Positions 12,408 to 19,680 of a DNA stretch of 64,000 bases are shown in pieces (the stretch's first letter is position 1; each line of letters starts with the position of its first letter). The notes under the pieces were generated by a model, which had not been told where the DNA came from, did not search any database, and saw only the letters and a list, made by a program, of their open reading frames with translations. The stretch lies in NCBI RefSeq assembly GCF_021502675.1, contig NZ_JAKFHA010000003.1, forward strand, positions 404,103-468,102, read 5' to 3'. Source of the stretch: Yinghuangia soli (lineage in GTDB: Bacteria; Actinomycetota; Actinomycetes; Streptomycetales; Streptomycetaceae). Position numbers and translations under genes: made by a program.

Positions 12408-12503
12408 ATGCCGCAGGTCAGGATCGTCAAGCGCCCTACCCCCGCTCGTCCGCGGCCTCCGCTGGACCTGCGTACGCCGTCCGGCCGGCCGCTCCCGTAC
12501 TGA
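12408..12503 (+). CDS. 31-residue Arg/Pro-rich small protein, function unknown
   Basis: The ATG follows a near-perfect AGGAGG at an 8-base spacing. The frame encodes 31 residues starting MPQVRIVKRPTPARP and ending GRPLPY. It stops 31 bp before a 16-bp perfect-stem hairpin terminator (12535-12572). The strong ribosome binding site, private terminator and regular codon use argue for a real gene despite the size. The peptide is basic, rich in Pro and Arg, and has no Cys, so it does not look like a lanthipeptide precursor. I do not recognise the family; a leader or regulatory peptide is possible. Confidence 0.55.
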   Translation: MPQVRIVKRPTPARPRPPLDLRTPSGRPLPY

Positions 12504-12534
12504 GCCCGGTCCGTACCCTCCGGAACTCCGACTC

Positions 12535-12572
12535 TTCAGGCGGTCGGCCCACCCGCGGGCCGACCGCCTGAA
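12535..12572 (+). terminator. strong hairpin terminator
   Basis: TTCAGGCGGTCGGCCC (12535-12550) pairs perfectly with 12557-12572 across a 6-base loop. There is no clear T-run. It ends the small gene at 12408 and probably also insulates the convergent esterase gene at 12659. Confidence 0.85.
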
Positions 12573-12671
12573 GCCGTGATCCGTCCGACCGCCTGGAGCC
12601 GTCATCCGTCGGACCACCGGGAGCCGTTATCCGTCGGACCTACTGACGCCGTTGTCCGTCAGAGCGCCGAC
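12572..12671. repeat. 25-bp tandem repeat, four copies, reaching into a gene 3' end
   Basis: Four 25-bp units (12572-12596, 12597-12621, 12622-12646, 12647-12671) share the core GCCGT-ATCCGTCGGACC with increasing divergence. The fourth unit contains the stop codon (12661-12659) of the minus-strand esterase. Confidence 0.8.
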
Positions 12672-13651
12672 CGCAGGTGCGCGGTGACGCCCGCCAGATC
12701 GGCGGCGATCTGGTCGCGGTCGATGTCGTGCTGGCCGCCGATCCGCGCCACCACCTGGTTAGGGATGCCCGCCTGGGTGAGCAGCGCACCGAAGTCCTGC
12801 TGGCTGCGCAGCACCTTGGCCTCGCTCATCGTGCCCACGAAGGGGATCTCGCCCAGCGATGCGGTGCTGTCGCCGGCGCTCATGAAGATCCGCTTGCCGC
12901 GGTAGCGGTCCACGTTCTGGCACGGGTTGTCGGCGCTGACGCGCGCCTCCGCCCACGGGACGCCGTAGACCATGCCGCCGTTGAGGTCGACCATCGAGGA
13001 CAGGTTGATCCAGTGGCCGAGGATCCCGCCCTGGCCGCGGATGTCGGCCGGGCCGGAGTACGAGCTGACCGCGGAGAAGTGGCCGTAGTACTTGGCCGTG
13101 TACTTCAGGGCGCCGAAGCCGCCCATGGAGAACCCGGCGACCGCGCGCCCGGCGAACTCGGCGTGCACGCGGAAGTTCGCCTCGACCCAGGGAAGCAGCT
13201 GGGTCATGTGGAAGTCCTCCCAGTTCCGCGCACCGGAAAAGGAGCTGACCGGGTTGCAGTACCAGCCGGCACGCCCGCCGTCGGGCATGACGACGACGAG
13301 GTCGAGGCCGGCGGTGAGCCGGCGTATCTCGCCGTAGCCCTCCCACCAGGTGTAGTCGCAGTTGCCGCCGTGGTGGAGGTAGAGCACCGGGTACGTCTTG
13401 CCGCTGGTCTCGTAGCCCTCGGGGAGGAGCACGTTGACGGCGGGTCCGGAGTTGAGCCAGCCGATCGCCGCCGTCTTGAACCGGTAGAACTTCAGCCGGG
13501 GGTCGCTCTCCCGGCTTTCGATGATCTGCAGTCCGAATCCGTTGCTCGCGGCATGCGCTTGGCTCGCGCCGGCGAGCAGTCCGGCGCCGCCCAAGGCGAG
13601 CGCGCCGCCGGCCTTGAGAACGGACCGGCGGGAGAGAGGAAGACTAGGCAT
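12659..13651 (-). CDS. Tat-exported esterase of the antigen 85/esterase D fold
   Basis: The 330-residue product begins with a twin-arginine signal: SRRSVLK at residues 7-13, a hydrophobic Ala/Leu/Gly segment, then the AHA cleavage site near 34. The body is a putative esterase (PF00756-like): YPVLYLHHGG near 88, nucleophile elbow AGFSMGGFG with Ser near 175, and a C-terminal QHD with the likely catalytic His. Relatives include S-formylglutathione hydrolase, feruloyl esterases and mycolyltransferases. It probably acts outside the cell. The gene's stop lies in the last unit of a 25-bp tandem repeat. Confidence 0.85.
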   Translation of the reverse strand: MPSLPLSRRSVLKAGGALALGGAGLLAGASQAHAASNGFGLQIIESRESDPRLKFYRFKTAAIGWLNSGPAVNVLLPEGYETSGKTYPVLYLHHGGNCDYTWWEGYGEIRRLTAGLDLVVVMPDGGRAGWYCNPVSSFSGARNWEDFHMTQLLPWVEANFRVHAEFAGRAVAGFSMGGFGALKYTAKYYGHFSAVSSYSGPADIRGQGGILGHWINLSSMVDLNGGMVYGVPWAEARVSADNPCQNVDRYRGKRIFMSAGDSTASLGEIPFVGTMSEAKVLRSQQDFGALLTQAGIPNQVVARIGGQHDIDRDQIAADLAGVTAHLRSAL

Positions 13652-13730
13652 GCCGAAAAGCTAGTCGAATTCACGTTTCAGAACAGCGGGATCGACGACA
13701 ATGGCCGAAAAGAGGGCCGGGCCCGCCACC

Positions 13731-14381
13731 TCACTCGCCCGCCGGGACGTACCGCAGGACACCGCCGCGCGGCACCAAGTAACCGACTCCGACCTGCCGG
13801 GGGAACTCGCCGCGCAGAGTTGCCGGATCGGCCACGCAAGCAACCTCCCATCCGACGACGCCGAAGCGGAAGGGAGCGGTCTCGAAGGCTTTGCGGGCGA
13901 TCCCGGCGAGCCAATCGTCCAGGGCCGCCGAGCGAATGGACAGCCGCTCGTCCGCGAAGGGCACGCCCGCGTGGCTCAGGGCACCGTACGGCACGCAGAA
14001 GGAGAGCCAGTCGCCGTCCTCGCCGCCGACGACCGCGTCCGGATCGCCGCGGACCACCAGGCACAGGCAGACCACGAGTTGCCCGGTCGGCAGGCGGACT
14101 TGGCCGCGGAGGGCGTACGCCTCAGCCAGGGCCGCGACCGTGCGCGGCACGCGATCCTGCTCGTGCGGTTCGCGGTCGCGCTGCGCGAAGCAGCCCCGCA
14201 CGTCCGCGGCCGACCACACGGCGTCGAGGACGGCCTGCAACTGGGCGTCGTCGCCCGGCGCGAGCTCGATGGCGAGTTCGTAGTAGCCGCCGTGCCAGTT
14301 GTCCGCGACGCGGAACGCCGCCGGGTCGGGGCGGGACGTCTCGCCGAGGCCGTCCGGTGTGTCGGCTCCGGGCCCGGGCAC
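13731..14381 (-). CDS. conserved hypothetical protein downstream of MarR regulator
   Basis: The 216-residue product starts at a GTG three bases after the MarR stop, so the two are probably co-translated. I see no signal peptide, membrane segment or known motif. The composition is that of a soluble globular protein (AAFRVADNWHGGYYELAIEL near the start; FRFGVVGWEVACVADPATLR near the end). I do not recognise the family. The tight pairing with the regulator suggests a shared job, but nothing more can be said. Confidence 0.7.
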   Translation of the reverse strand: MPGPGADTPDGLGETSRPDPAAFRVADNWHGGYYELAIELAPGDDAQLQAVLDAVWSAADVRGCFAQRDREPHEQDRVPRTVAALAEAYALRGQVRLPTGQLVVCLCLVVRGDPDAVVGGEDGDWLSFCVPYGALSHAGVPFADERLSIRSAALDDWLAGIARKAFETAPFRFGVVGWEVACVADPATLRGEFPRQVGVGYLVPRGGVLRYVPAGE

Positions 14382-14384
14382 AGG

Positions 14385-14846
14385 TCAGCCGGTCGCGAGG
14401 AGTTTGCCGAGCAGGGCTGCGAGTTGCGTTCGCTCCTTGGCAGTGAGCGGGGCCAGGGCCTCGGCGAGGTAGTCCGGGACGTCGCGTTCGAGGACGGCGA
14501 GCGCGGTGCGGCCGGCATCGGTGATGGTGACCGCGTACGCGCGCCGGTCTTCGGGGTTGCGTTCGCGGCGGACGTGGCCGTTGCGCTCCAGTTCCTCGCA
14601 CAGGCCGACCATGACGCTGCGGTCGATACGGAGTTCCTCGGCGAGGACCTGCTGCGAACGGGGGCCCACGGCGTCCAGCATCTTCAGGACGAGGTGCTGG
14701 CCGACCAGGTAGCCGCGGCGTTCGGCGAACGCGTCGCCCGCGCGGGCGACCGCGGCCGCGGCCCGGCACAGGGCGATGTCCGGCCGCTCGGCGGCGAGTT
14801 GCGTGAAGTACGCACCGGGCACGTGGCCCTCGCGTCGGCTCGCCAT
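14385..14846 (-). CDS. MarR-family transcriptional regulator
   Basis: The 153-residue product has the MarR winged-helix layout: a dimerising N-terminus, SQQVLAEELRIDRSVMVGLCEELERNGHV as recognition helix region, RERNPEDRRAYAVTITDAGRTAL as the wing, and a C-terminal LTAKERTQLAALLGKLL helix. The start MASRREG is chosen because it follows AGGAGA; an upstream reading would run through the operator region. It is divergent from a nitroreductase, and the shared 152-bp intergenic region carries several AATCGTCT-type half sites. I infer autoregulation and control of the nitroreductase. Confidence 0.9.
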   Translation of the reverse strand: MASRREGHVPGAYFTQLAAERPDIALCRAAAAVARAGDAFAERRGYLVGQHLVLKMLDAVGPRSQQVLAEELRIDRSVMVGLCEELERNGHVRRERNPEDRRAYAVTITDAGRTALAVLERDVPDYLAEALAPLTAKERTQLAALLGKLLATG

Positions 14847-14890
14847 GCGGTCTCCTCCGGCGGTGCTGGGTACGGGCGGGACGCTACCAC

Positions 14891-14970
14891 AAATCGTCTG
14901 TGCGCCAATCGTTTGACGGAAGACGATTGGTGCTCGTAGCGTGCACAATCATCTGCGCCAAGACGATTTT
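14891..14970. promoter_or_regulatory. MarR operator array over the nitroreductase promoter
   Basis: Inverted half sites are AAATCGTCT (14891-14899), CCAATCGT (14905-14912) paired perfectly with ACGATTGG (14923-14930), and CAATCATCT (14946 on) paired with AGACGATTTT (14961-14970). The plus-strand promoter TTGACG (14913-14918), 18 bp, TAGCGT (14937-14942) lies inside the array, so binding would block nitroreductase transcription. The half-site repetition is directly visible; the binding protein is inferred from the adjacent marR gene. Confidence 0.75.
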
Positions 14971-14998
14971 CCCGCCGAGGAACTTCGGAGGACCTGCC

Positions 14999-15646
14999 AT
15001 GCCGCTGGACCTGTCGCCGGACGAACTGCTGTCCACCACACGCGCCGTACGCAAGCGGCTCGACTTCTCGCGCCCGGTGCCGCGCGCGCTGATCGAGGAA
15101 TGCGTCGACCTGGCCACCCAGGCGCCGACCGGCCGCAACCGGCAGCGCTGGCACTTCATCGTCGTCACCGAGGATCCGCAGCGCCGGGCCGTCGCCGCGC
15201 TCTTCCGGGAGGCCGCGGCACGCGGCGGCGGGCGGCCTGTCGGCGACCGCGACCTGGAGCGGATGCATGCCTTCCCCGGCTCGATGGAGCGGATAGCCGA
15301 CGGCTTCCAGCACCTCTACGACAACATCCACCGCGTACCGGCGTTCGTCATCCCCGCGGTCGAGGGCCGCACCGACCGGGCCGGTGTGCAGGACCAGGCC
15401 ATGACCTGGGGATCGATCCTGCCCGCCGCGTGGAGCTTCATGCTCGCCGCCCGGGCCCGCGGCCTCGGCACTGTCTGGACCACCGCGCAGGCGCCGGTCG
15501 AGCGCGAGTTGGCCGCGGTGCTGAAGGTGCCGTACGACGACGTCATGCTCGCCGCGTTCGTCCCGCTGGCGTTCACCCTCGGCACGGACTTCCGGCCGGC
15601 CCGCCGCATCCCCCGCGAGGAGGTGCTGCACTGGAACGGCTGGTGA
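14999..15646 (+). CDS. nitroreductase-family FMN oxidoreductase
   Basis: The 215-residue protein matches the nitroreductase fold: TTRAVRKRLDFSRPVPRALI at the start, then ATQAPTGRNRQRWHFIVVTE (FMN-binding loop), WGSILPAAWSFMLAARARGLGTVWTT and a conserved end PLAFTLGTDFRPARR. Members use FMN and NAD(P)H to reduce nitroaromatics, quinones or enones. The ATG follows CGGAGGACC. Its promoter is embedded in a MarR-type operator array, so it is probably inducible by an aromatic or oxidant ligand. Confidence 0.88.
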   Translation: MPLDLSPDELLSTTRAVRKRLDFSRPVPRALIEECVDLATQAPTGRNRQRWHFIVVTEDPQRRAVAALFREAAARGGGRPVGDRDLERMHAFPGSMERIADGFQHLYDNIHRVPAFVIPAVEGRTDRAGVQDQAMTWGSILPAAWSFMLAARARGLGTVWTTAQAPVERELAAVLKVPYDDVMLAAFVPLAFTLGTDFRPARRIPREEVLHWNGW

Positions 15647-15690
15647 CCCTGCCGGAGACCGCACCCCGAGCGCGGGACTCGGACGGACAC

Positions 15691-15799
15691 GTCGAAAGCT
15701 CAGGCAGTCGAAGCTCAGGCAGTCAAAGCTCAGGCTGTCGAAAGCTCGGGCAGTCGAAAGCTCAGGCTTCCGCGCAGCTCAGGCTTCCGAGCAGCTCAG
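15691..15799. repeat. 15-17-bp tandem repeat, seven units, crossing the PaaX-type gene stop
   Basis: Units read GTCGAAAGCTCAGGCA with small changes at 15691, 15707, 15722, 15737, 15753, 15769 and 15786. The last two units are in the 3' end of the minus-strand PaaX-type gene and contain its stop codon (15781-15779). Slippage here would change the C-terminus of that protein. Confidence 0.85.
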
Positions 15800-16612
15800 A
15801 CCGGTGACCTTTTCCACGTGCCGCAGGCCCGCGGCGGCCAGGCCCTCGTGGAGGTCCTGGAAGACCCGGCGGGCCTCGACGGCGTTCCAGTCGTCGGGCA
15901 GCAGTTCGGCGGGCAGGCCCGGGTCGAGGTACGGGAGCCGGCGCCACTCGGTGAGCATCGGGACGTAGCGGCGGAACGCGTGGTCCGGGTCGGTCTCCGG
16001 GTGGGCGGCGAGTTCCGCGGCGACGGGCCCGTAGCGGACGGTGAACTCGGCGTACTGCTCCTCTATCGCCTTGAAGTCCCACCACTCGGCGACCGCGGTG
16101 CGCGGGTCGGAGAAGGCCGCGTAGTCGCCCGCGAAGAGGTGGACGTAGTCGCTCAGCCCCACCCGGGTGAGGGTGGTGCGGGCGTCCTCCAGGAGGCGGC
16201 CGGGGGCGACCCATACGCCCGGGGAGGCCTTGCCGAACCCGAGCCAGGTGAGGCGGGCGCGGAGTTGGTGGCGGTGCGCGCGCTCGCTCTCCGGCACGGA
16301 GAAGACCGCGACGACCCAGCCGTCCTCCAGCCGGGCGGGCTCCAGGTTGCCGAAGATCCGCCGGTCGCCCTCGTCGAAGACGGGGCCCATCGCCGGGCTG
16401 AGCCGGTAGCCGATGCCGGACTGGCGCTCCTGCACGAGCGTGCCGCGCTTCTTGAGCCGGGAGATCGCCGAGCGCACCGCGGGCGCGTCCACGTCCAGTT
16501 CGCCCATCAGCGTGATCAGATGGGCGATCGAGATCCACCCGCCGCAACGCCGGACGAACGCACCGTAGATGGTGTTGATCAGAGAACTGGGTCGGTACGC
16601 GCTGTCGGCCAT
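15779..16612 (-). CDS. PaaX-family transcriptional repressor
   Basis: The 277-residue product has the PaaX layout. The N-terminal winged helix has ISIAHLITLMGELDVDAPAV and RSAISRLKKRGTL. A central domain follows (VVAVFSVPESERAHRHQLRARL, WLGFGKASPGVWVAPG), then a C-terminal domain ending near WNAVEARRVFQDLHEGL. PaaX proteins sense aryl-CoA thioesters, which fits the adjacent CoA-thioester aromatic pathway. MADSAYR is preferred as start because AGGAAGG precedes it. It is the last leftward gene after maleate isomerase (132-bp gap). The C-terminal residues come from a tandem repeat. Confidence 0.88.
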   Translation of the reverse strand: MADSAYRPSSLINTIYGAFVRRCGGWISIAHLITLMGELDVDAPAVRSAISRLKKRGTLVQERQSGIGYRLSPAMGPVFDEGDRRIFGNLEPARLEDGWVVAVFSVPESERAHRHQLRARLTWLGFGKASPGVWVAPGRLLEDARTTLTRVGLSDYVHLFAGDYAAFSDPRTAVAEWWDFKAIEEQYAEFTVRYGPVAAELAAHPETDPDHAFRRYVPMLTEWRRLPYLDPGLPAELLPDDWNAVEARRVFQDLHEGLAAAGLRHVEKVTGLSCSEA

Positions 16613-16744
16613 GATCGCCTTCCTGGGGTGTGCCGCGGCGATCCTATCCAGCAACCGTGCCGGGGCACGTACGGTGCCCGCGCGGCGCTGCCATGCGGCG
16701 CCGCGCGGGCGGTCCAGGGCACTGCCCGAGGGCCCGTGCGGGCG

Positions 16745-17521
16745 TCAGCCGGGCAGCGGGGCCTCGGCGTACGCGCCGGACAAGAGGTGTCCGGCGCCCG
16801 GTGCGTGGGCGGGCAGTCCGAGGGCGCGCAGCATCTGGTGCGCGGTGCAGATGGCCGCCGACACGACCGGTTTGCCGAGGCGCTGTTCGGCCTCCTCGAC
16901 GGCGGCCAGCGACGGCATCTGGACGCACGCGGAGAGCACCACGGCGTCGGCGTCCGCGTGGTCGAGGGCGGCCGCGATGCCGGGCAGCCGCAGCGGGTCA
17001 TGCGCCGCGACGTCCAGGTTGTCGGGGATCTCCAGGGCGGTGAAGTCGAGCACCTTGATGCCCTCGTGCCCGAGGTAGTCCACGACCGTCCGGGTCAGCG
17101 GCATCATGTACGGCGCGACGAGGGCCACCTTCGTGGCGCCGAGCGTCTTGAGGCCGTGGACCAGGGCCCCGGCGCTGGTGACGACCGGCGCCGGGCCGCC
17201 GTTCTCGACCGTGCGCCGGTGCAGGCGCTCCTCGGAGGTGCGGTGGTAGCCGAGGCCCATGCTCATGATGGCGACCAGGCAGGCGTACCCGAGGACGTCC
17301 ATGCGCGCGTCGGAGAGTTCGACGGCGCAGCGGTCGGAGTCCGCGTCCATCGCCTTGAGCTGTTCGGGCGTCACGTGGGTCATGCGCATGCGGCTGGAGT
17401 GGAAGGTGAACCGCTCCGGGGCGACCTGCTCGCGGGCGCGCAGGATCGCGGGTATCTCGGTTTCCATCGTGACGTTGGAGCTCGGCACGATCTGGCCGAT
17501 GCGGTAGCTGCGTGGGGACAC
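16745..17521 (-). CDS. maleate cis-trans isomerase (Asp/Glu racemase superfamily)
   Basis: The 258-residue enzyme has the two catalytic cysteines expected of maleate isomerases: Cys81 in GYACLVAIMSMG and Cys199 in VVLSACVQMPS. The N-terminal IGQIVPSSNVTMETEIP motif is also typical of NicE-type maleate isomerase. It converts maleate to fumarate without cofactor. It lies 48 bp after the FAH-family hydrolase gene in the same direction. In this cluster it would take maleate released from the gentisate ring-cleavage product and feed fumarate to the TCA cycle. Confidence 0.88.
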   Translation of the reverse strand: MSPRSYRIGQIVPSSNVTMETEIPAILRAREQVAPERFTFHSSRMRMTHVTPEQLKAMDADSDRCAVELSDARMDVLGYACLVAIMSMGLGYHRTSEERLHRRTVENGGPAPVVTSAGALVHGLKTLGATKVALVAPYMMPLTRTVVDYLGHEGIKVLDFTALEIPDNLDVAAHDPLRLPGIAAALDHADADAVVLSACVQMPSLAAVEEAEQRLGKPVVSAAICTAHQMLRALGLPAHAPGAGHLLSGAYAEAPLPG

Positions 17522-17569
17522 CGGAAGTGCCTCTCTGTGGTGCGGGGCGGGCGGCGGGGCGACTCGGCG

Positions 17570-18481
17570 TCAGCGCGCGTCGACGACCGGGTTGGACAGG
17601 GTGCCGATGCCCGCGATGGTGGCCTCGACGATGTCGCCGGGCCGGAGGAACTCCGGGGGGTTCATGCCCGCGCCGACGCCGGACGGCGATCCGGTGGCGA
17701 TCACGTCGCCGGGTTCGAGGGTGACGCCGGAGCTGATGTCGGCGATCAGCCGCGGGATCCGGAAGAGCATGTCCCGCGTGTTGCCCTTCTGCTTCGTCCG
17801 GCCGTTGACGGCCAGGTGCAGGTCGAGGTCGAGGGGATCCTCGATCTCGTCGGCGGTGACCACGGCCGGGCCGAACGGGCAGTAGGAGTCCTGCCCCTTG
17901 GAGAAGAACCACTGCCCCGAGCGGCGCTGGTCGCGGGCGCTGATGTCGTTGACGATGCTGTAGCCGAAGATGTGGTCCCAGGCGTCTTCCTCGCTCACCC
18001 GGAACGCGGTCTTGCCGATGACGACCGCGAGTTCGCACTCCCAGTCGAGCTGCGCGGTGAGGTTCCCGTTGTGCAGGATCGGGTGCCCGGGGCCGGTGAC
18101 CGCGGTGGCCGGCTTGCTGAACAGGACCGGCCGGTCCGGGAGTTCCTTGGCGGTGTCGAGGCTGCGGCTGGACTCCTCGACGTGCTCGACGTAGTTCAGG
18201 CCGACGCCGATCACCTTGCCGGGCCGCAGCGGCGCCTGGAGGGTGACGTCGGCGAGCGCCCGGACCGCGCCGTCCGGCAGCTCGGCCGAGGACGCGGCCA
18301 ACAGCTTGCGCGCCGCGGCGTGCGCGACCGGGCCGGCGGCGATCAGGGAGCGCAGGTCGCCCGGAAGTTCGGTGCCCCGGGCCGCAGCCAGCGCGCCCAG
18401 GTCGGCGACGCGGTCGCCGGCGAGCAGCGCACCGAGGCGGGGGTCGGCGGAGGTTGCGGTGGTGAAGGTGACAAGTCGCAT
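17570..18481 (-). CDS. fumarylacetoacetate hydrolase family protein, probable maleylpyruvate hydrolase
   Basis: The 303-residue protein belongs to the FAH superfamily. KVIGVGLNYVEHVEES, DWECELAVVIGKTAFRV, YSIVNDISARDQRR and VIATGSPSGVGAGM carry the metal-binding Glu/Asp residues and active-site loops. Members hydrolyse C-C bonds in acylpyruvates. Next to gentisate dioxygenase it should cleave maleylpyruvate or fumarylpyruvate. The adjacent maleate isomerase and the absence of a maleylpyruvate isomerase gene in the cluster favour direct hydrolysis to maleate plus pyruvate. That choice is inference. Confidence 0.85.
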   Translation of the reverse strand: MRLVTFTTATSADPRLGALLAGDRVADLGALAAARGTELPGDLRSLIAAGPVAHAAARKLLAASSAELPDGAVRALADVTLQAPLRPGKVIGVGLNYVEHVEESSRSLDTAKELPDRPVLFSKPATAVTGPGHPILHNGNLTAQLDWECELAVVIGKTAFRVSEEDAWDHIFGYSIVNDISARDQRRSGQWFFSKGQDSYCPFGPAVVTADEIEDPLDLDLHLAVNGRTKQKGNTRDMLFRIPRLIADISSGVTLEPGDVIATGSPSGVGAGMNPPEFLRPGDIVEATIAGIGTLSNPVVDAR

Positions 18482-18567
18482 CTGTGGTTCCTCGGTGAGT
18501 GCGGCAGGGCTGCGTCGTGTGCGGCAGGGGCTGCGTCCGGGCGGGCGGCCGGGAGGCGGAGAGGGGG

Positions 18568-19680
18568 TCAGCCGGTCGGCTGGTGTCCGTCGTTGTCCGG
18601 GTACGCCTCTTCGCGGTGGAATCCGAGCGAGCGCATGACCGGGAAGTCGTTGAAGGAGAACAGGCAGGCGTCGTCGGACGCGTCGAGGTTGGCGTGCTCG
18701 TGCCACGCCCAGGACGGCACGCAGAAGATGTCGCCCTTGGTCCACTCGAAGCGCTGCCCCGCGATGACCGAGGCGCCGCGGCCCTTGGCGACCGTGTAGA
18801 CCACCGAACCGGTGTGCCGGTGGGCCTTGGTGGCCTGCCCGGGGAGCAGCAGCTGCATGTGCGCGCCCATGGTGGGCATCACGGAGCCGCCGGTGACCGG
18901 GTTGGTGTACTCCATGATGACGCCGTCGTACGGCGAGCCTTCGGTGGTCTTGGCGAGGTTGCGGAGCGCCTGGTACGTGGGCTCCCAGGGCCAGGCGAGC
19001 AGCGGCGAGTAGGGCCGCGTCCACTTGTCGGCGCCGTACGGCAGCAGGTTCGCCCCGTAGGCGAGCACCGACTCGTTCCGGATCGGCCGCGGCTGCTGGT
19101 AGAGGTCGGGGTGGACCTCGTAGAAGCCCGCGTCGAGGGCGTTGACGAGCGGGATGTCGAGGCCGTCCTGCCAGATGACGGGCTCGTCCTCGCCTTCGTT
19201 GCCGTGCTCGTGCCAGGTCCCGTTGGGGGTGATGGCGAAGTCGCCGGGGCCGACACTGAGTTTCTCGCCGTCCACGATGGTCCAGGCGCCCGTGCCTTCG
19301 TGCACGAAGCGCAGCGCCGCGGCCTGGTGCCGGTGGGCGGTCATCGACTCGCCGGGGCCCATGATCTGCAGTCCGGTGTAGAGCAGTCCGGCGGCCGCGC
19401 TGACGTCCCGGCGGCCGGGGTTGACCAGCATGACGACGCGGCGTCCGGCGTCGTCGGCCTTGACCAGGTCGAGGGCTTTGCGGACGAGCGGGCGTAGTTC
19501 GGCATACCGCCACAGCACGGGCACCGACAACGGCTGCGGGTACCACGGCTCGATCTTGTTGGCGACGGTCCACAGCGCGCCGGCTTCGAGATCGGCCAGT
19601 TCGCCGTAGTAGGCGGTGAGTTCGGGTGAGTCGGCGACCCGGGCCCGGCCGAGCATGCTGTCGTCCTGGTGCGCGGTCAT
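18568..19680 (-). CDS. sdgD: gentisate 1,2-dioxygenase
   Basis: The 370-residue bicupin dioxygenase has the first cupin motif MTAHRHQAAALRFVHEGTGA with GTWHEHGN, which supply the iron-binding His residues. The second cupin (KAHRHTGSVVYTVAKGRG, WAWHEHAN) is also conserved. It opens the gentisate ring between C1 and C2 to give maleylpyruvate, using Fe(II) and O2. The ATG overlaps the nitrilase stop (ATGA). The position, between an SdgC-type hydroxylase and an FAH-family hydrolase, matches SdgD of the Streptomyces salicylate pathway. Confidence 0.92.
   Translation of the reverse strand: MTAHQDDSMLGRARVADSPELTAYYGELADLEAGALWTVANKIEPWYPQPLSVPVLWRYAELRPLVRKALDLVKADDAGRRVVMLVNPGRRDVSAAAGLLYTGLQIMGPGESMTAHRHQAAALRFVHEGTGAWTIVDGEKLSVGPGDFAITPNGTWHEHGNEGEDEPVIWQDGLDIPLVNALDAGFYEVHPDLYQQPRPIRNESVLAYGANLLPYGADKWTRPYSPLLAWPWEPTYQALRNLAKTTEGSPYDGVIMEYTNPVTGGSVMPTMGAHMQLLLPGQATKAHRHTGSVVYTVAKGRGASVIAGQRFEWTKGDIFCVPSWAWHEHANLDASDDACLFSFNDFPVMRSLGFHREEAYPDNDGHQPTG

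Noticed and set aside
12042-12617. A 191-residue minus-strand ORF over the small gene and terminator
   Set aside because: It reads through a perfect terminator hairpin and a tandem repeat, and shows no domain or usual codon bias.
15691-15799. CRISPR-like array
   Set aside because: The units are contiguous 15-17-bp repeats with no spacers, and no cas gene is nearby.
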